Positions 12,901 to 24,137 of a stretch of DNA of 64,000 nt are shown here, piece by piece. The stretch comes from Arthrinium phaeospermum (Eukaryota; Ascomycota; Sordariomycetes; Amphisphaeriales; Apiosporaceae), in NCBI GenBank assembly GCA_006503535.1, contig QYRS01000010.1, forward strand, positions 682,001 through 746,000. Direction: 5' to 3'. A program made the translations under genes and the position numbers. Position 1 is the first letter of the stretch, and each line of letters begins with the position of its first letter. The notes under the pieces are model-generated. The model saw nothing but the letters and a program-made list of their open reading frames with translations, had not been told where the DNA came from and made no database searches.

Positions 12901-14045
12901 TGTGGAGGCGGCGGAGGCGGAGGCGGCGAGTCTGATTTTGTCATTGCGGCACCGGGACGGTAGGGTATAAAGGCTGAGGGTGCAGGTGAGGGTGCTCTGG
13001 ATCCGTAGTGCAACGGTGGCTGTGGGGATGGCGCCCTGGAGCCATAGTGCATAGGCGGTTGAGGCGATGGCGCCCTAGCACCGTAGTGGTTATCGAACGG
13101 AAGAGGCGATGGCCCTCGAGCATTATAATGCAAAGGAGCTGGTGGCTGAGGGGAAGCTGCTCGACCTCCGTGGTATGACATGCGCAAGGGCTGGGCTGGG
13201 GCTGGAGATGGTGCTCTGGCGTCCCACGAGCCATGGCGCGACACGGGCGGTGCTGGGGACGCTGCTCTGGTGTCCCAAGAGCCATGCCGGCCTGCAGGTG
13301 GTGCAGGCGACGCCCCTCGGACGTCCCAAGAACCATGCCGGCCCACGGGTGGCTGTGGAGATGTTCCTCGAATATCCCAAGAGCCATGCCGGCCTACAGG
13401 TGGTTGTGGAGATGGTGCTCTCGAACCCCATGATCCGTGCCGATCCACGGGCGGTGCAGGAGATGGTGCTCTGGAGTTGTAAGCATGCGCGCCCGAAGGG
13501 GTTGGCGTGCGACCAACGGAACCATGCGACGAGATCGGCGGCTGTTGTATTGAAGCAGTTGAGGTCTGGCGCTCCGGCATATCCCGTATCACCTCGGGTT
13601 GTTTGGCGGTGGTATAGTGAGGTGCCTTCGCGTAGGCCTCAAATGGCTTGCGGAAGGGCTTTTTGGACTTGTGCGTCGTGCCATTCGTCGGACTTGGTGT
13701 ATTGCTCGCTATCAACGGACTGGTGGATCTGGTAACGGGACGAAAGCTATCGGGTAGGACTTCGACAAAATTGGACGGGAAGACGCCAACTGTTTTGTTG
13801 CGCCGTAACCTTCCCGTCCACCAAGATCCGTCTCCGGCATTCAGACATTCTATTAGATCGCCCTCGACAAACCCGAGATCTCGTTGAGACTAGAATTGGG
13901 CAAGCCAAGTTAGCAGAGGACCAGAAATCAACAGTTGTGTCGAGATGGAAGGGGGAAAAAAGAGACCTACCTCTCCTCCCCACGAGTAGACGGCTCTGCA
14001 CCAGCACGGAAACCGCGTAGGAAGCTGCGGGGGCGCTGGTACCAT
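9990..14045 (-). CDS. CYK3: Cytokinesis protein 3 (SH3 plus transglutaminase-like)
   Basis: Exon 1 is 14045-13971 and exon 2 is 13889-9990, separated by an 81-base GTAGGT...TAG intron, giving about 1324 residues. The intron sits inside the SH3 domain (residues 16-70), which ends in the typical VGVFPSNFVEVL; this fixes the start well upstream of the long single-exon frame. Residues 164-333 are a proline/serine-rich repeat tract, followed by a long low-complexity region. At about residues 835-960 is a transglutaminase-like domain with GCAEEYAVL, NHWWNAV and WRIMDCC, placing Cys901, His944 and Asp959 at the classical triad positions. Cyk3 proteins act at the bud neck or septum, linking the actomyosin ring to primary septum synthesis with Hof1/Imp2 and Inn1/Fic1 partners. 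The C-terminal 300 residues include a region that recurs in family members (YEFVTRHPTPHAQRHDIYVV). Confidence 0.95.
12966..13475 (-). repeat. Tandem repeat tract in CYK3 (RHGSWD / RAPSPxPP units)
   Basis: In-frame degenerate repeats of about 48 bases encode RHGSWDxRxxSPxPPVG units (five to six copies at about residues 174-250), then shorter RAPSPxPPxHYGS units. The DNA repeats are visible on the plus strand as recurring 'gagccatg' blocks. Proline-rich tracts of this kind can bind SH3 domains, including possibly the protein's own (inference). Confidence 0.9.
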
Positions 14046-16101
14046 GGCGCCGTATCGCCTATCTTGTCGGGCGAATGATGTATATTTTACGCCAGCAAGG
14101 GCGTGTCGCAAAAGAGTGCGTCGAGCTCGAATTCAAAGGAGAAGCTCTGCAAAACCTGGCCAAGCGGCTTGTCAAGATGTTGAGTCGGTGTCGTCGTTGG
14201 GCTTCAAGACGCGTTGCGATTGGGACGTGTTGGCAGGCGGTGAAGCAATTGAGTGGAACTGACGAGTGAAGATTGGATCAAGGACGGGTAGGTTGACCGA
14301 GATAGATCGTCAACACGAGTGAACGGGGTAAGCGGTGCTACGTGCACGCCAACACATCAAACTTATCGATCGATTGAATCAACCAAGGAAATTTGGGAGG
14401 GCTGCTGGGCCTGGTTCGGAGTAGCAGTGGTAGTCGGGCGATGGAGATTGCCTTTGGGTACTCTAGAGTCCCATTCCTACTACTTACGGGCGGCGGTTGA
14501 CTGGGACTGGGACTGGGACTGGAGTAGTAGTGTACTGTAGTTCGATGTTGGAGGGGAGCTGGAGTTCGGAAGATTTACTTGCAAGGTCCAGGACCGGGAC
14601 AAGGCAGTCGAGGGTCGCGCTGCAGCCCAAGCTCCTTCTTCTTCGGAGTCGCCAACCCAAACAAGAGGGGAACAGATGTTGACTGGACAACCCACAACGG
14701 CCGGGCATGGCCTATTTTTGTTCGTCATTTTCGTCATATTCCCCCACAAACAGTTCTAAAGTTGCCTAAACTCGATCCCAGCCAGCCGGCAGTCTCAGAC
14801 TTTTAGGATGCAGCCCTAGCTACCTGTCGGCGATGTTTCACTTGTCGCAAGGAGGAGGACGAGGAAGTCAGGCAGACCACGATCACTACGTTTAAAATGG
14901 TGTATTTCGCACCCATACCTCCTTGTGTCCAGATGTAGTTATCGCGTTGTTCAGTGGGCTTCATCCCTACTAACGATGTATGTAGTTTGGGGTATCTTCA
15001 ATGCGCCAGGCCGGCAAGCCGTATAGGGAAGTACAGGGGAGTACATCAACACGTGCATGCTCGTGTACACCGATACTTCTGTACACATGTAGTCACTGAA
15101 ACCAGAAGATCAGTCCTCCGGGTGCTCTGTAAATTACAGTACCTGCATCCTACGCGAACAAACGGATGAAGACAGCAATTGATGGCAGGTCACAAGGGGA
15201 TACACATTGACAAACGCGCACGCAACTCTGTAGATCTGTTTCGCAGAACTGGTACAGCATTAGGGTGCTGGAATGCAGGACAACAGCAGTCTGTGTTGAC
15301 ATTTTTATTTTTGCGCACCCATGCCCATGTCTTAGACGTTTATGCGCCGCATGCGCTGGATGCGCCTAAATACCTGGGAGAGGCACCCCGGCACGGCGCA
15401 GGGTTCTGAGCTTGTTGTTCTTCTTCTCCTCCTTCTTTTTCCCGCCTTTTTATTCTAGACAGACACGCCCGGGTCAATAGTGGGCTTGTCATGAGCGCAG
15501 CGGACATGGGAGAGCCGCAAGACAGCACACTATTGATTTGCAGGTTGTCAGGCCGTCGCAAAAGGAAAACCTTAGGACCCGGTAGCACGAGCAGGGAGCT
15601 GGAAGCAGGACGGTGCTACTACCGCGAGTACCTGGATCCTTGCTCTTAGCTGCCAGCTTTAGTGCCCACCGCCCGATCTGTCATGCCCTGGTCAGTATCC
15701 CAGTTTGGCAGTCTGTTGATTCGGTGGGCCCCGAGTGACCTAATTGACCCAAGCTTTCGTCTCTTCCCGCCCTGGTCTCCCCCAGCAACCAGGAACCCAG
15801 CTCAGACTGGGGCTATGCCGTCGCTTGGCCCATACACCACCACAACCACCACCACATTAACTTTATTATATCCTACTCGACCTTCGTGCAGACCGCCTTA
15901 TTGTTGTTGGCAACCGCTCTTCTCGTGAACATCTCGTCTCCTCCTTAGCCCGGTCACGCGTTAAGTGGTAATCTGCTTGGTCGCGCTCCCTTCCTCGTTG
16001 CTGCTGCTTGCTGCCGTTGTGGCACGAGAGCCCAGCTCTATCATTGTTGCTTTGCTGTGCAGTTACTTGCGCATCTTAAGATTCTTATCATCTAAGACAA
16101 C
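14046..16101. other. Divergent intergenic region between CYK3 and kinase genes
   Basis: About 2 kb with both promoters. Near 14500-14522 there is a short GGGACT repeat. Many CA/CAC runs lie before the kinase start (15830-15860). No gene, tRNA or TE-like structure recognised. Confidence 0.5.
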
Positions 16102-18183
16102 ATGGCAGACGGGGCTATCGCAAGCCAGTACCAGGTCCTGGAGGAACTTGGCCGTATGTATACAATTTACTCCGGCCTCATTAGCAATCATACTGACTTC
16201 TTTTTTCCCTGTAGGTGGCAGCTTTGGAGTGGTGTACAAGGGTATTGAGAAGGCCACTGGTGAAGTGGTCGCCATCAAACATGTAAGTCGTCCGGGTCAC
16301 AACATTTGCCCACGACCACTTTCGTTCACAACGCCATACTAACACCGTCAACAGATCGACCTCGAGTCAACAGATGATGACATTCAGGATATCCAGGCTG
16401 AAATTTCAGTCCTGAGTACCTGTGCCAGCTCCCATGTCACCCAGTACAAGGCCAGCTTCCTCCGGGGAAGCAAGCTATGGATCGTCATGGAGTACTTGGG
16501 CGGTGGCTCATGTTTAGACTTGGTAAGTCGGCAAGTCCCCTGCTGTAAGAAAGAACCGGCACTGACACATGCCTCGCAAAGCTCAAACCTGAGCCGTCCG
16601 TCTTCAGCGAATCTCAGATTGCCATCATCTGCCGTGAGCTTCTGACCGGTCTTGAATACCTTCACGCCGAGGGCAAGATCCACCGTGATATCAAGGCCGC
16701 CAACGTTCTTCTATCAGAAACGGGCAAAGTCAAGCTGGCAGATTTCGGCGTTGCCGCCCAGCTCACCAACATCAAGTCTCAGCGTAACACATTCGTTGGC
16801 ACTCCGTTTTGGATGGCACCGGAAGTGATCCAACAGAATGGCTATGACTACAAAGCTGATCTTTGGTCTTTGGGGATCACCGCTATGGAGATGGCTCTCG
16901 GCGAGCCGCCTCATGCGAACCTGCACCCTATGAAAGCTCTATTCCAGATCCCTAAGAGTGCTCCGCCTAGACTTGAGGGTAGCTTCTCCAAAGATTTCAA
17001 AGACTTCATCAGCCAGTGTCTCATGAAGGAGCCTGAGCGCCGACCCAGCGCTAGAGAGCTCTTGAAGCACCGGTTTATTCGGTATGCCGGCAAGGTGGAA
17101 GCGCTTCAGGAGTTGATTGAGCGCCGGCGGAACTACGACGTTACTAAGAGTAAGAAGAGGAACCGCCCGGTGTATCAAGAAACCCTACAGACGCTTTCGA
17201 CGAGAGACGAGAAGGATGAATGGGTCTTTGACACGGTCAGATCGGTCATGCCTAGAAAATCAACGGTTAGATCCAGGAAGCCCTCCTCCGTCTTTGCGAC
17301 CGAGGAAGCCCTCCGCCGGATGGATCTCAAAGATGGTCCTCTACAGCCCTCGTCGCCGGCGACCGGTACTGCGCGCAAGGTGACGGTCCGCAAGCAGTCA
17401 TCGTTCTCCCAGATCACAGGGACCGGATCTGTCCGTGGGCCGCCGCCTGCTCCCGCGCTTAGGAAGCCGTTGCAGACTGACCTGTCGTTTGGCAACTCCG
17501 GATCATCCCAACGTCTCTTTAGAAGGGTGCCATCTGATAGCTCCGCCTCAGGCAACATCTCATGGCCTGAGTCGAATGACGTTTTCACCAATGAAAACCG
17601 AACCCCTCATGTCGCTGAGGCAAACAGCAAGGAGGCCATGTTGGGACGGCGCCTATACTCCAAGGCAGTGGATCCCACTCTAAGCGAGCTTCACGCGCAA
17701 ACCTCAGCACTGGCGAAGCGAGAAGCATTGGCAAGACTCTCGGATGCGTTCGCTGCCCTTGATGCAGTCGACCCCGAGGGTGCCTATCACATGATGCATA
17801 CTCTTATGGCAAATATGTCTCACGATAGCAGACTGTCCAATGCATTCCTTCAAAACTCGACACCTGTCAAGTCGCCAAGTTCAGGAATGCCATCTGGGAC
17901 AGTGATAATCAAAGGCACCCCGAAACAAGAGGTCCCAAGTCCAGCTAAGCTAGTACTTGCATCCAACAACCCTCACCTTGAGAGCCACCGCCGAAGACGG
18001 GAAAGCACAGCCGTGGACGGTAACGGGAGCCCAAGGAAGCTTGCCGATAGAGAGAAGGCGGCTCTCGTTGCAAAATATCCAGGTCGCGATCCGCAACCTG
18101 GAATGGAGCACAGCAAGAAAATCACTGATCTAGTCTATGGCGCATGGGTTAATGGCCTGCGCATGCGATGGCCAGATCTGTGA
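16102..18183 (+). CDS. Ste20-like germinal-centre kinase (MST3/Sps1/Sid1 group)
   Basis: Four exons, 16102-16153, 16215-16282, 16355-16522 and 16582-18183, give about 629 residues, and all splice phases agree. The kinase domain fills roughly residues 10-262: glycine loop [11 protein letters not shown] at 17, catalytic Lys39 in [12 protein letters not shown] at 130, DFG at 150, and activation segment [14 protein letters not shown] with APE at 175-177, typical of GCK-III kinases. The C-terminal part is basic, serine-rich and unstructured except for a possible helical stretch near residues 475-510. Fungal members act in septation, polarity or NDR/MOR signalling (S. pombe Sid1 and Nak1, N. crassa MST-1 and POD-6). 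Sequence reading alone does not tell me which ortholog this is. The introns cluster at the 5' end as usual. Confidence 0.93.
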
Positions 18184-19277
18184 TTGGTTAGGAGATGAGT
18201 GGGTTGGGGAAGTGGCAGTCGTTCACGGCGGGAGTGATATAGAAACGACAGAAGGGGTGGCGATCAATTATGCCTCTACGATAGGTCTGACGTTCGCCCG
18301 AGTGTACGAGGTGTAAGATGGCGAGGTATTGGGTGTTGCGGTGGTTACGGTGGTTGGTCTAATTTGAGCATTATGGGGCTCGAGAGAACAGCGGACGGCG
18401 ATGGTGATGAGCTACGAGGACGAAGATGACGATCTGATGGTTGATTCTTTGCTTCGTCACTCCTACGGCCGCTTTCTTCTCAGTGCCGGTGGCATCGCGA
18501 CGGTGTTTGATATTAGTGTATGATTTTGTGTACTGTGGATTAGCGAAACATGGCTTTTTGGGTCCAGGGGGAAATATCAAGAGGAGCGGTTATTTAAGTA
18601 CTTTAGATTCTTGTCACATAGATAGGCCTTACGGCTAGGTAGTCAGAATGCTTGCCAAATTTTGCGTTGAATTTAAGGGGTACAGACTGTTTGCTGCTAC
18701 AACTGTGTGTTTTGACTTATTCGTCCAACTTGTGCTAAAGAGGTCCTAGAGGCGAGCCAACAAGGAGACTTCCTACTGCCCAGTCAAGGAGCTATATCAA
18801 CATATCTAAGTCATGTAGAAGTGGTAGAATGGCACTCTCTCGTCTGGTTCGACGTGCTTCTGGCACTCTGTTGTTGCGTGATTTTACAAAAAGCTTGGTA
18901 GTAAATAGACAGTAGGTATAAGCTAGGGAGAACAACATTACCTACCTAAAATATACAATGCCTCCTAGTTGGAAAGCAAACACACCTTTTCTTTCTTGGC
19001 AATTATGTGTTCCAGTCCAATCCATGATTCCCCCGCGCCTACGCGAAGACTGCAGTCCATGCAAGTTCTTATTGGTGGTAATGTGTAAATAACAACTACC
19101 AAAAGGAGCTGCCCCGCCAGAGATCACAGCATTCGATGCCGATCATCCTGCATCCGTAAGTACTTACCCAAGTCATTGTTAGAAAACTGCGTTGGTCATG
19201 ACGGCGTAGTTCCTGATGTTTTGTTTGCATAATCCCCTGCTACTTTGTAATTCAGCTCCCCTACCCCGCCCCCTAAT
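18184..19277. other. Intergenic region between kinase and dioxygenase genes
   Basis: 3' UTR of the kinase followed by AT-richer DNA upstream of the dioxygenase gene. Short frames only; nothing recognisable. Confidence 0.5.
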
Positions 19278-20417
19278 ATGTCCTCGACAACTACTACAAC
19301 CGCAGACACCGCTGTTCCGGGTGATGTGAACTACGTTTACTACCATGAAGGCGGTGTTCCGGGCCGGCGACCCATTCTGACGGGAGCAGACGCCAAACCC
19401 ACGTTTACGGAACTGCCACGCATCGACCTGGGCCGCCTCTATTCAACCGAGCTGGCGGACCGCCGGGCGCTGGCGTCCGAAATCGACGTGGCGTTCCGGG
19501 ACGTGGGTTTCTTCTACGCGACGAACCACGGCGTGGACAAGGCGGTGGTGGACGACATGTTCGCGGCCATGCGCCGCTACTTCGCCTTGCCGCAGGACGT
19601 TAAGATGGAAGCGCACTCGCGCCGGAACCGCAAATTCCGTGGCTACGAGCCCCTCTTCTCGACCAAGCTGGACCCGACCACGCGCGGCGACCTCAAGGAG
19701 GGGTTCCTGATGGGCGAGGACGCCCTCGACGCCGAGCAGTGCGCGCCGGGCTCGGCCATCGCGGCGCACCAAGCCGAGGCGGCCGAGGGCGGCAGCGCGC
19801 GGAACCAGTGGCCGGGGCACGCGGACGCGCAGTTCTGGCGGCCCACCGTGTACCGGTACTGGGCGGCGCTGCGGCAGCTGTCGGCGCGGCTGCTGCGGGT
19901 GTTCGCGTTGGCGCTGGGCTTGCCCGAGGGCGCGTTCGAGGAGGTGACGCGGTTCCCCATGACGAACATCCGCGCGCTGCACTACCCGCCGCAGACGCGG
20001 GGTGACGACGTCGGCATCGGCGCCCACACCGACTTCGTCTTCTTCACGCTTCTGTGCCAACAGGAGACGGCGGTGCCGGCGCTCGAGGTCCTCAACCAGA
20101 ACGGCGTCTGGGTCCCCGCCCAGCCCGACCGCGACACCTTCGTCGTCAACATCGGGGACTTCCTCAAGTTCCTCACGGGCGGATACTGGCAGAGCACCGT
20201 GCACCGCGTGCGCAACATGACGGGCGAGGAGAGGTACTCGATTCCCTTCTTCTACAGCCCGGACGAGGCCGGGGTGGTCAGCGTGTTAGAGGGATTCAGG
20301 GAAGAGGGCAAGGAGTACGAGGAGTTCACGGCGGGCGAGTACTTCGAAAAGAGGTTGCAGATCGATCGCAGGACTGCAGATGAAGATGATGGGGCTGGGG
20401 GAGGGCTTCGATATTGA
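19278..20417 (+). CDS. 2-oxoglutarate/Fe(II) dioxygenase (isopenicillin N synthase-like)
   Basis: Intronless, 379 residues, full length for the family. The N-terminal DIOX_N part includes PRIDLGRLYS and VGFFYATNHGVD at about residues 38-82. The catalytic jelly roll has the iron ligands His250 and Asp252 (GAHTDF) and His309 (TVHRV), and the 2-oxoglutarate-binding pair Arg319 and Ser321 (RYSIPFF), so it should be active. Members hydroxylate or desaturate small molecules, and the substrate cannot be told from sequence. The neighbours are not biosynthetic enzymes, so this does not look like a metabolite cluster. The coding region is very GC-rich (alanine and arginine codons ending in G or C), producing long false frames on the opposite strand. 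Confidence 0.92.
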   Translation: MSSTTTTTADTAVPGDVNYVYYHEGGVPGRRPILTGADAKPTFTELPRIDLGRLYSTELADRRALASEIDVAFRDVGFFYATNHGVDKAVVDDMFAAMRRYFALPQDVKMEAHSRRNRKFRGYEPLFSTKLDPTTRGDLKEGFLMGEDALDAEQCAPGSAIAAHQAEAAEGGSARNQWPGHADAQFWRPTVYRYWAALRQLSARLLRVFALALGLPEGAFEEVTRFPMTNIRALHYPPQTRGDDVGIGAHTDFVFFTLLCQQETAVPALEVLNQNGVWVPAQPDRDTFVVNIGDFLKFLTGGYWQSTVHRVRNMTGEERYSIPFFYSPDEAGVVSVLEGFREEGKEYEEFTAGEYFEKRLQIDRRTADEDDGAGGGLRY

Positions 20418-21030
20418 AGAGCCTGCTGATTGGAGCTACGTATGTAAAAGCATGTATGCACGGGATGGCTTGCAGTTCGAGAGTAGGCGAATTTGGTCAA
20501 ATGAGAGGCACGCCCGCAATCAGCAAGGGCTGTCACCTGCGCCATCTTAGAAACCTTATCTAGATGAAGCGAGCGTTAGCAGTACACATGTTGTATCGGT
20601 GGACAAAGTATGTATCTCGAGTATAAGCCGTGTTGTACTCAAGGTCAAGGGAGCCATGCTTGTATCGAAATACCCCTGCCTCTCAGCCACAGCCCGACGC
20701 CACAAATTTCCCCGTAGTGTAGATCTGACAGGGAGGCACGGTCCATTCCTATCCATCCTTATTTCCCTGACTCGGTGACATCAGTCCGAAAAAACTCCAC
20801 CGCTATTCACGATGGAATTCCACCTGGATTTTGACAAGTGATCGGGCGCGCGCGGTTGCGTCTGAGCTTGGGTATTTATTGGTTTATGGCAGGAACTACT
20901 CAAGATACCCGTCGCACCTTCACGAGAATCTCGCCCTTGCAAGGCTTGACCCCGCCGCCAACTTGACAACCGGTTCTTGGGGGGCCGAATTCTCTTGAGG
21001 AAAAATAGACAGAAAATAACGCTTGGGGCG
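20418..21030. other. Intergenic region, tandem genes
   Basis: 3' UTR of the dioxygenase gene and 5' region of the next plus-strand gene. No gene or clear promoter element seen. Confidence 0.5.
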
Positions 21031-21804
21031 ATGGAAACCTGGCTCTCCTACATCAAACGGAGACTCCTCATTCACTACTGGAGGTTCAAGTCCCTGTGGC
21101 GCGGGCCCTGGTACTCGCCCTTCGGCATCCGGCGATCACTGCGAATCCTGGCCAACAACGGCTCGACGACCCCTACGCTGGACCTGCTCCGACTCCTCTG
21201 GCCCGTCTACCCCTGGGAATGGCCGGCGCAGCTCCCAGACAACCCGCGCTTCCTTCGAGACCACCCCGAAGTCATCCACGAGCGCTATGAGCACATCTAC
21301 GAATACCGCCTCATGCCCATCTACCGATGGCGTGACACGCCCCAGCGCTCCCTCTACCGCATGTACGAGTGCTTCTGCGGCCTGGACGACAACCTCGTAG
21401 GCTACGAGGCCGAGTACTTCTGGAAGCACCGCGAGCCGACAAAGTGGCAGCTGGACCAGATCGAAGATCCCGGCGAGCATGGCGACCCAGAGCGTCGTGC
21501 CGTGCTGGCTGCGCTGATTGAAGAGCTTGTCGCGGCCTTCAACTGGCGCCTGGAGTGGGGCCTCCGCCGCCGCGCGCCACCCGTGGAGCGAGCTGACGAC
21601 GGCACCCCCGCTCCCTTTGTGCCTTACCTCTGCCCAGATTGGGTTGCGACGGTGCCAAGGCTGAAGAACCGCTTGATCCTCGACGCGGACGGCGAAAGCG
21701 ACTCGGAGGACGAAGACGAGTGCGACGGCGCGCCGGTCAGGCCTAATCCTTGGAAGCGGCTCAACATATCGAGCGCCTCTCGGCGAGGGTTCAGGACAAT
21801 TTGA
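21031..21804 (+). CDS. Conserved-looking hypothetical protein
   Basis: Single exon of 257 residues from the ATG at 21031. The open frame extends upstream only through a TTG, so this ATG is preferred. It starts with a basic, aromatic stretch (METWLSYIKRRLLIHYWRF), is rich in Trp, Tyr and Arg through about residue 150, and ends with an acidic run (GESDSEDEDECDG) and a basic tail. There is no signal peptide, membrane segment or catalytic motif that I recognise. Codon use matches its neighbours, and the natural composition suggests a real gene. It converges with the minus-strand gene ending at 21968. Confidence 0.65.
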   Translation: METWLSYIKRRLLIHYWRFKSLWRGPWYSPFGIRRSLRILANNGSTTPTLDLLRLLWPVYPWEWPAQLPDNPRFLRDHPEVIHERYEHIYEYRLMPIYRWRDTPQRSLYRMYECFCGLDDNLVGYEAEYFWKHREPTKWQLDQIEDPGEHGDPERRAVLAALIEELVAAFNWRLEWGLRRRAPPVERADDGTPAPFVPYLCPDWVATVPRLKNRLILDADGESDSEDEDECDGAPVRPNPWKRLNISSASRRGFRTI

Positions 21805-21967
21805 ACATCACTGTACGAAACACTGGGACGGACATATCGGCCAATCCGTGTGGAGCATCACTTTCGGCGCAAGCAACTTTATTTCATGTCCGCATTATCC
21901 GGCTGCAAACGAGCGTGTAGCGCGGGAATATCAACTCTAGCCATGATATCAGAACTGGGGGTATATG

Positions 21968-22801
21968 CTAGTCAACAATACCGTCTTCCTCAAACCGTTT
22001 TTTATATTCCTCCCTGACCTTCCTGACGCCCTTCGACATGGAACCCTCAAACCCGTTGAAGTTCATGGTCTCGAGATCCGCGGCGCGCAGCGGAGGCCCA
22101 TCCCCCTTGAGATAGCTCAGGATGGCTACGGCATCCGAGATGTCCTTGTTGCTCTGTGTCGTCTGTTTCCCATTGGTAATCCTACGCAGCTTCCGCTCCA
22201 GCTGCCAGTCCAAGCGAGCTGCGTATATTGTCATGTTGACCCCCTGAAAGATGACAATGTTCTGCTCCACCGACTCGAGGAACAGGCCCAGGCGTTTGGG
22301 CGCATGAATCCAGAGTTTCACCTCGTCGTTGAACCAGTCCTCCTCCATGTCCAGCTGGTTCGCGACGCGCTGGACGGCCGTGCGTATCTCGGCGCGGTAC
22401 ATCTTATCGGAGTCGATGTTGGGGTCGGTGAGGTAGTCGACGTCCTTGGTCATGGAGCGGACCTGGAAGTACTTGACGGCCATGGTGCCGCCCACGACCA
22501 TGAATCGGATGGGGGCGACACTCATCAGCAGCGGGGACTCGCCGAACATGGCGTCGAGCGCATGGAGGGCTAGAGGTTGGTGGTGGTTCGAGTCAGTCCA
22601 GTGTGTCCAGTGTTGTTGTTTCTAAGTTACATATACACACACTCATATATATATCTCTCTCTCTTACCGTGCGGCTCACCCTTTCTCAAGGGCTGGGTCG
22701 CATGCATTATTTGTAATAATAGCCATCAAGCAAGTAAATAAAAATGGATGCTTACCAACATCGATGTCCTCGGAAGTGAGCTCCGTCTTCATGCGCGGCA
22801 T
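21968..22801 (-). CDS. Nucleotidyltransferase-like hypothetical protein
   Basis: Exons 22801-22756 and 22569-21968, with a 186-base intron (GTAAGC...CTCTAG), give about 215 residues. The start MPRMKTELTSEDIDV joins ALHALDAMFGESP in frame. Near residues 35-60 is FMVVGGTMAVKYFQVRSMTK followed by DVDYL. GG followed by R-x-x-T-x-D-x-D is the signature seen in minimal nucleotidyltransferases such as AbiEii/DUF1814-type proteins and antitoxin-like folds. The remaining part is helical, with many charged residues and a lysine-rich end (GVRKVREEYKKRFEEDG). Many fungal genomes carry such small orphan proteins of unknown function. The nucleotidyltransferase call rests on motif resemblance only. Confidence 0.75.
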
Positions 22802-24137
22802 GGTTGGGAAAAGGTGTAGTTATATATTTCTTTTTCAAAAATCTTCAGCTCCCCTGATCGACTACATAAAGGGACGAAGAGGACCAAGTTCACATCATAT
22901 CGCAAGGAAACGTCCGGGCGACAAACACTTTTCTTCCTCGCCCTGGCCTGACTACTTAGGTAGTAGTAGCAACAGGTTACTGTAGTATTTTCCCTGCGAG
23001 TGAGAAAAAAAAAAGTGATTCTCTTTTCTTCTCTTTCTCTCGCTTTCTCTGTCATGTATGTAAGGCAAGGTTCAGGAAGTATGTAGGATGTGAGCGAGAT
23101 AACAGCCGATCAGCTGTTGAATTTGATGTATGTACTCCCGGGGCAAGCACACACACACACCCACACTTGCCTCTCTAGTCAGACTGAACTTGCTTGCGTG
23201 CTGCTTGCGTTGCGTTGCTGCAGCTGCTTGCTGCTTCCGGCCTGCTGCTTTGCTTTGCTTGCGTTGCCCCTCTCTGCTCCGTCCATTGCGATTTGTTCGG
23301 CAAGCGCGAGGGTGGTGGCGGCCAGGGTGTGTGGGTGGTGGGAAAAGGTCACATTTTCCGGGCCACACAGGACCGGGGGGTAGGAGGGAGGTGCCACTTT
23401 ATACAGGCTGAGCGGCCCAATAGAGCATTTCGGTACAGCCTGTCATCTGCATGGCGCAGCGACAAACAACGACCCTAAAAACGTACTCGGAACCAATCGG
23501 GAACGGGGCTCGACGAATACCGGAGACGCCTCCTCCCTTGCCTTATAGCTGTCCCGTGTCTCTACACAAACCAATGTTACCCTCCACATACCGCACTTGC
23601 ATTCCACCTAGACCCTCAGTCCCTCGACTCTCTCCCCCTCTCTCCCCACCGGACAAGCCATCAGTGCAGGATCAGAATCATCCTTGTACTTGTATGCAGA
23701 TCTTTTTGCTTGGTGTCTGGGCCCGTGCAGCAACGTATACAAGTATTAGTTTGGTAGCCCGTTAGGTAGGCATGTATTATATAATCAGTTAGTGCTGCAA
23801 CGGACACCGCCGTATCTACTTCCCAAGGATGCTGGCCAAATGTGTCGAACATACCACCTTGGGTTCAGGGGTGGTTTCCTCAGTCCGAATTAGGCATGCC
23901 GTTCCCACGGCATTTGTCATACTCGGTATTAAGCGTTCTCTTGGGGTGATGCTTCGGGTTACAGTCACGACATCATTCACAGGTCCATTGCGCGGAAGCG
24001 TAGTTGACGACCTTTACAACGTGCTTAAGAGCTATCTGCATGTTACTCCGAATAAACCACGAGCCAGAGACAATGTAAATGGAATCCATGTCTCAATATC
24101 CCGCTTGATGACCCATATAGTCCTCACTATACAGCGT
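22802..24137. other. Intergenic region, no gene supported
   Basis: It lies between the 5' end of the nucleotidyltransferase-like gene and the 3' end of the AMP-binding-like gene. It holds low-complexity CT and CA runs (for example CA repeats at about 23148-23162) and TGCTTGC-type repeats near 23200-23270. Open frames here are low-complexity artefacts. Confidence 0.5.

Noticed and set aside
19443..20204. 253-codon minus-strand frame opposite the dioxygenase
   Set aside because: Antisense of a gene with intact catalytic motifs; rich in Arg and Val repeats with no domain.
19278..20417. Dioxygenase as part of a secondary-metabolite cluster
   Set aside because: No synthase, P450, transporter or regulator nearby; neighbours are housekeeping or orphan genes.
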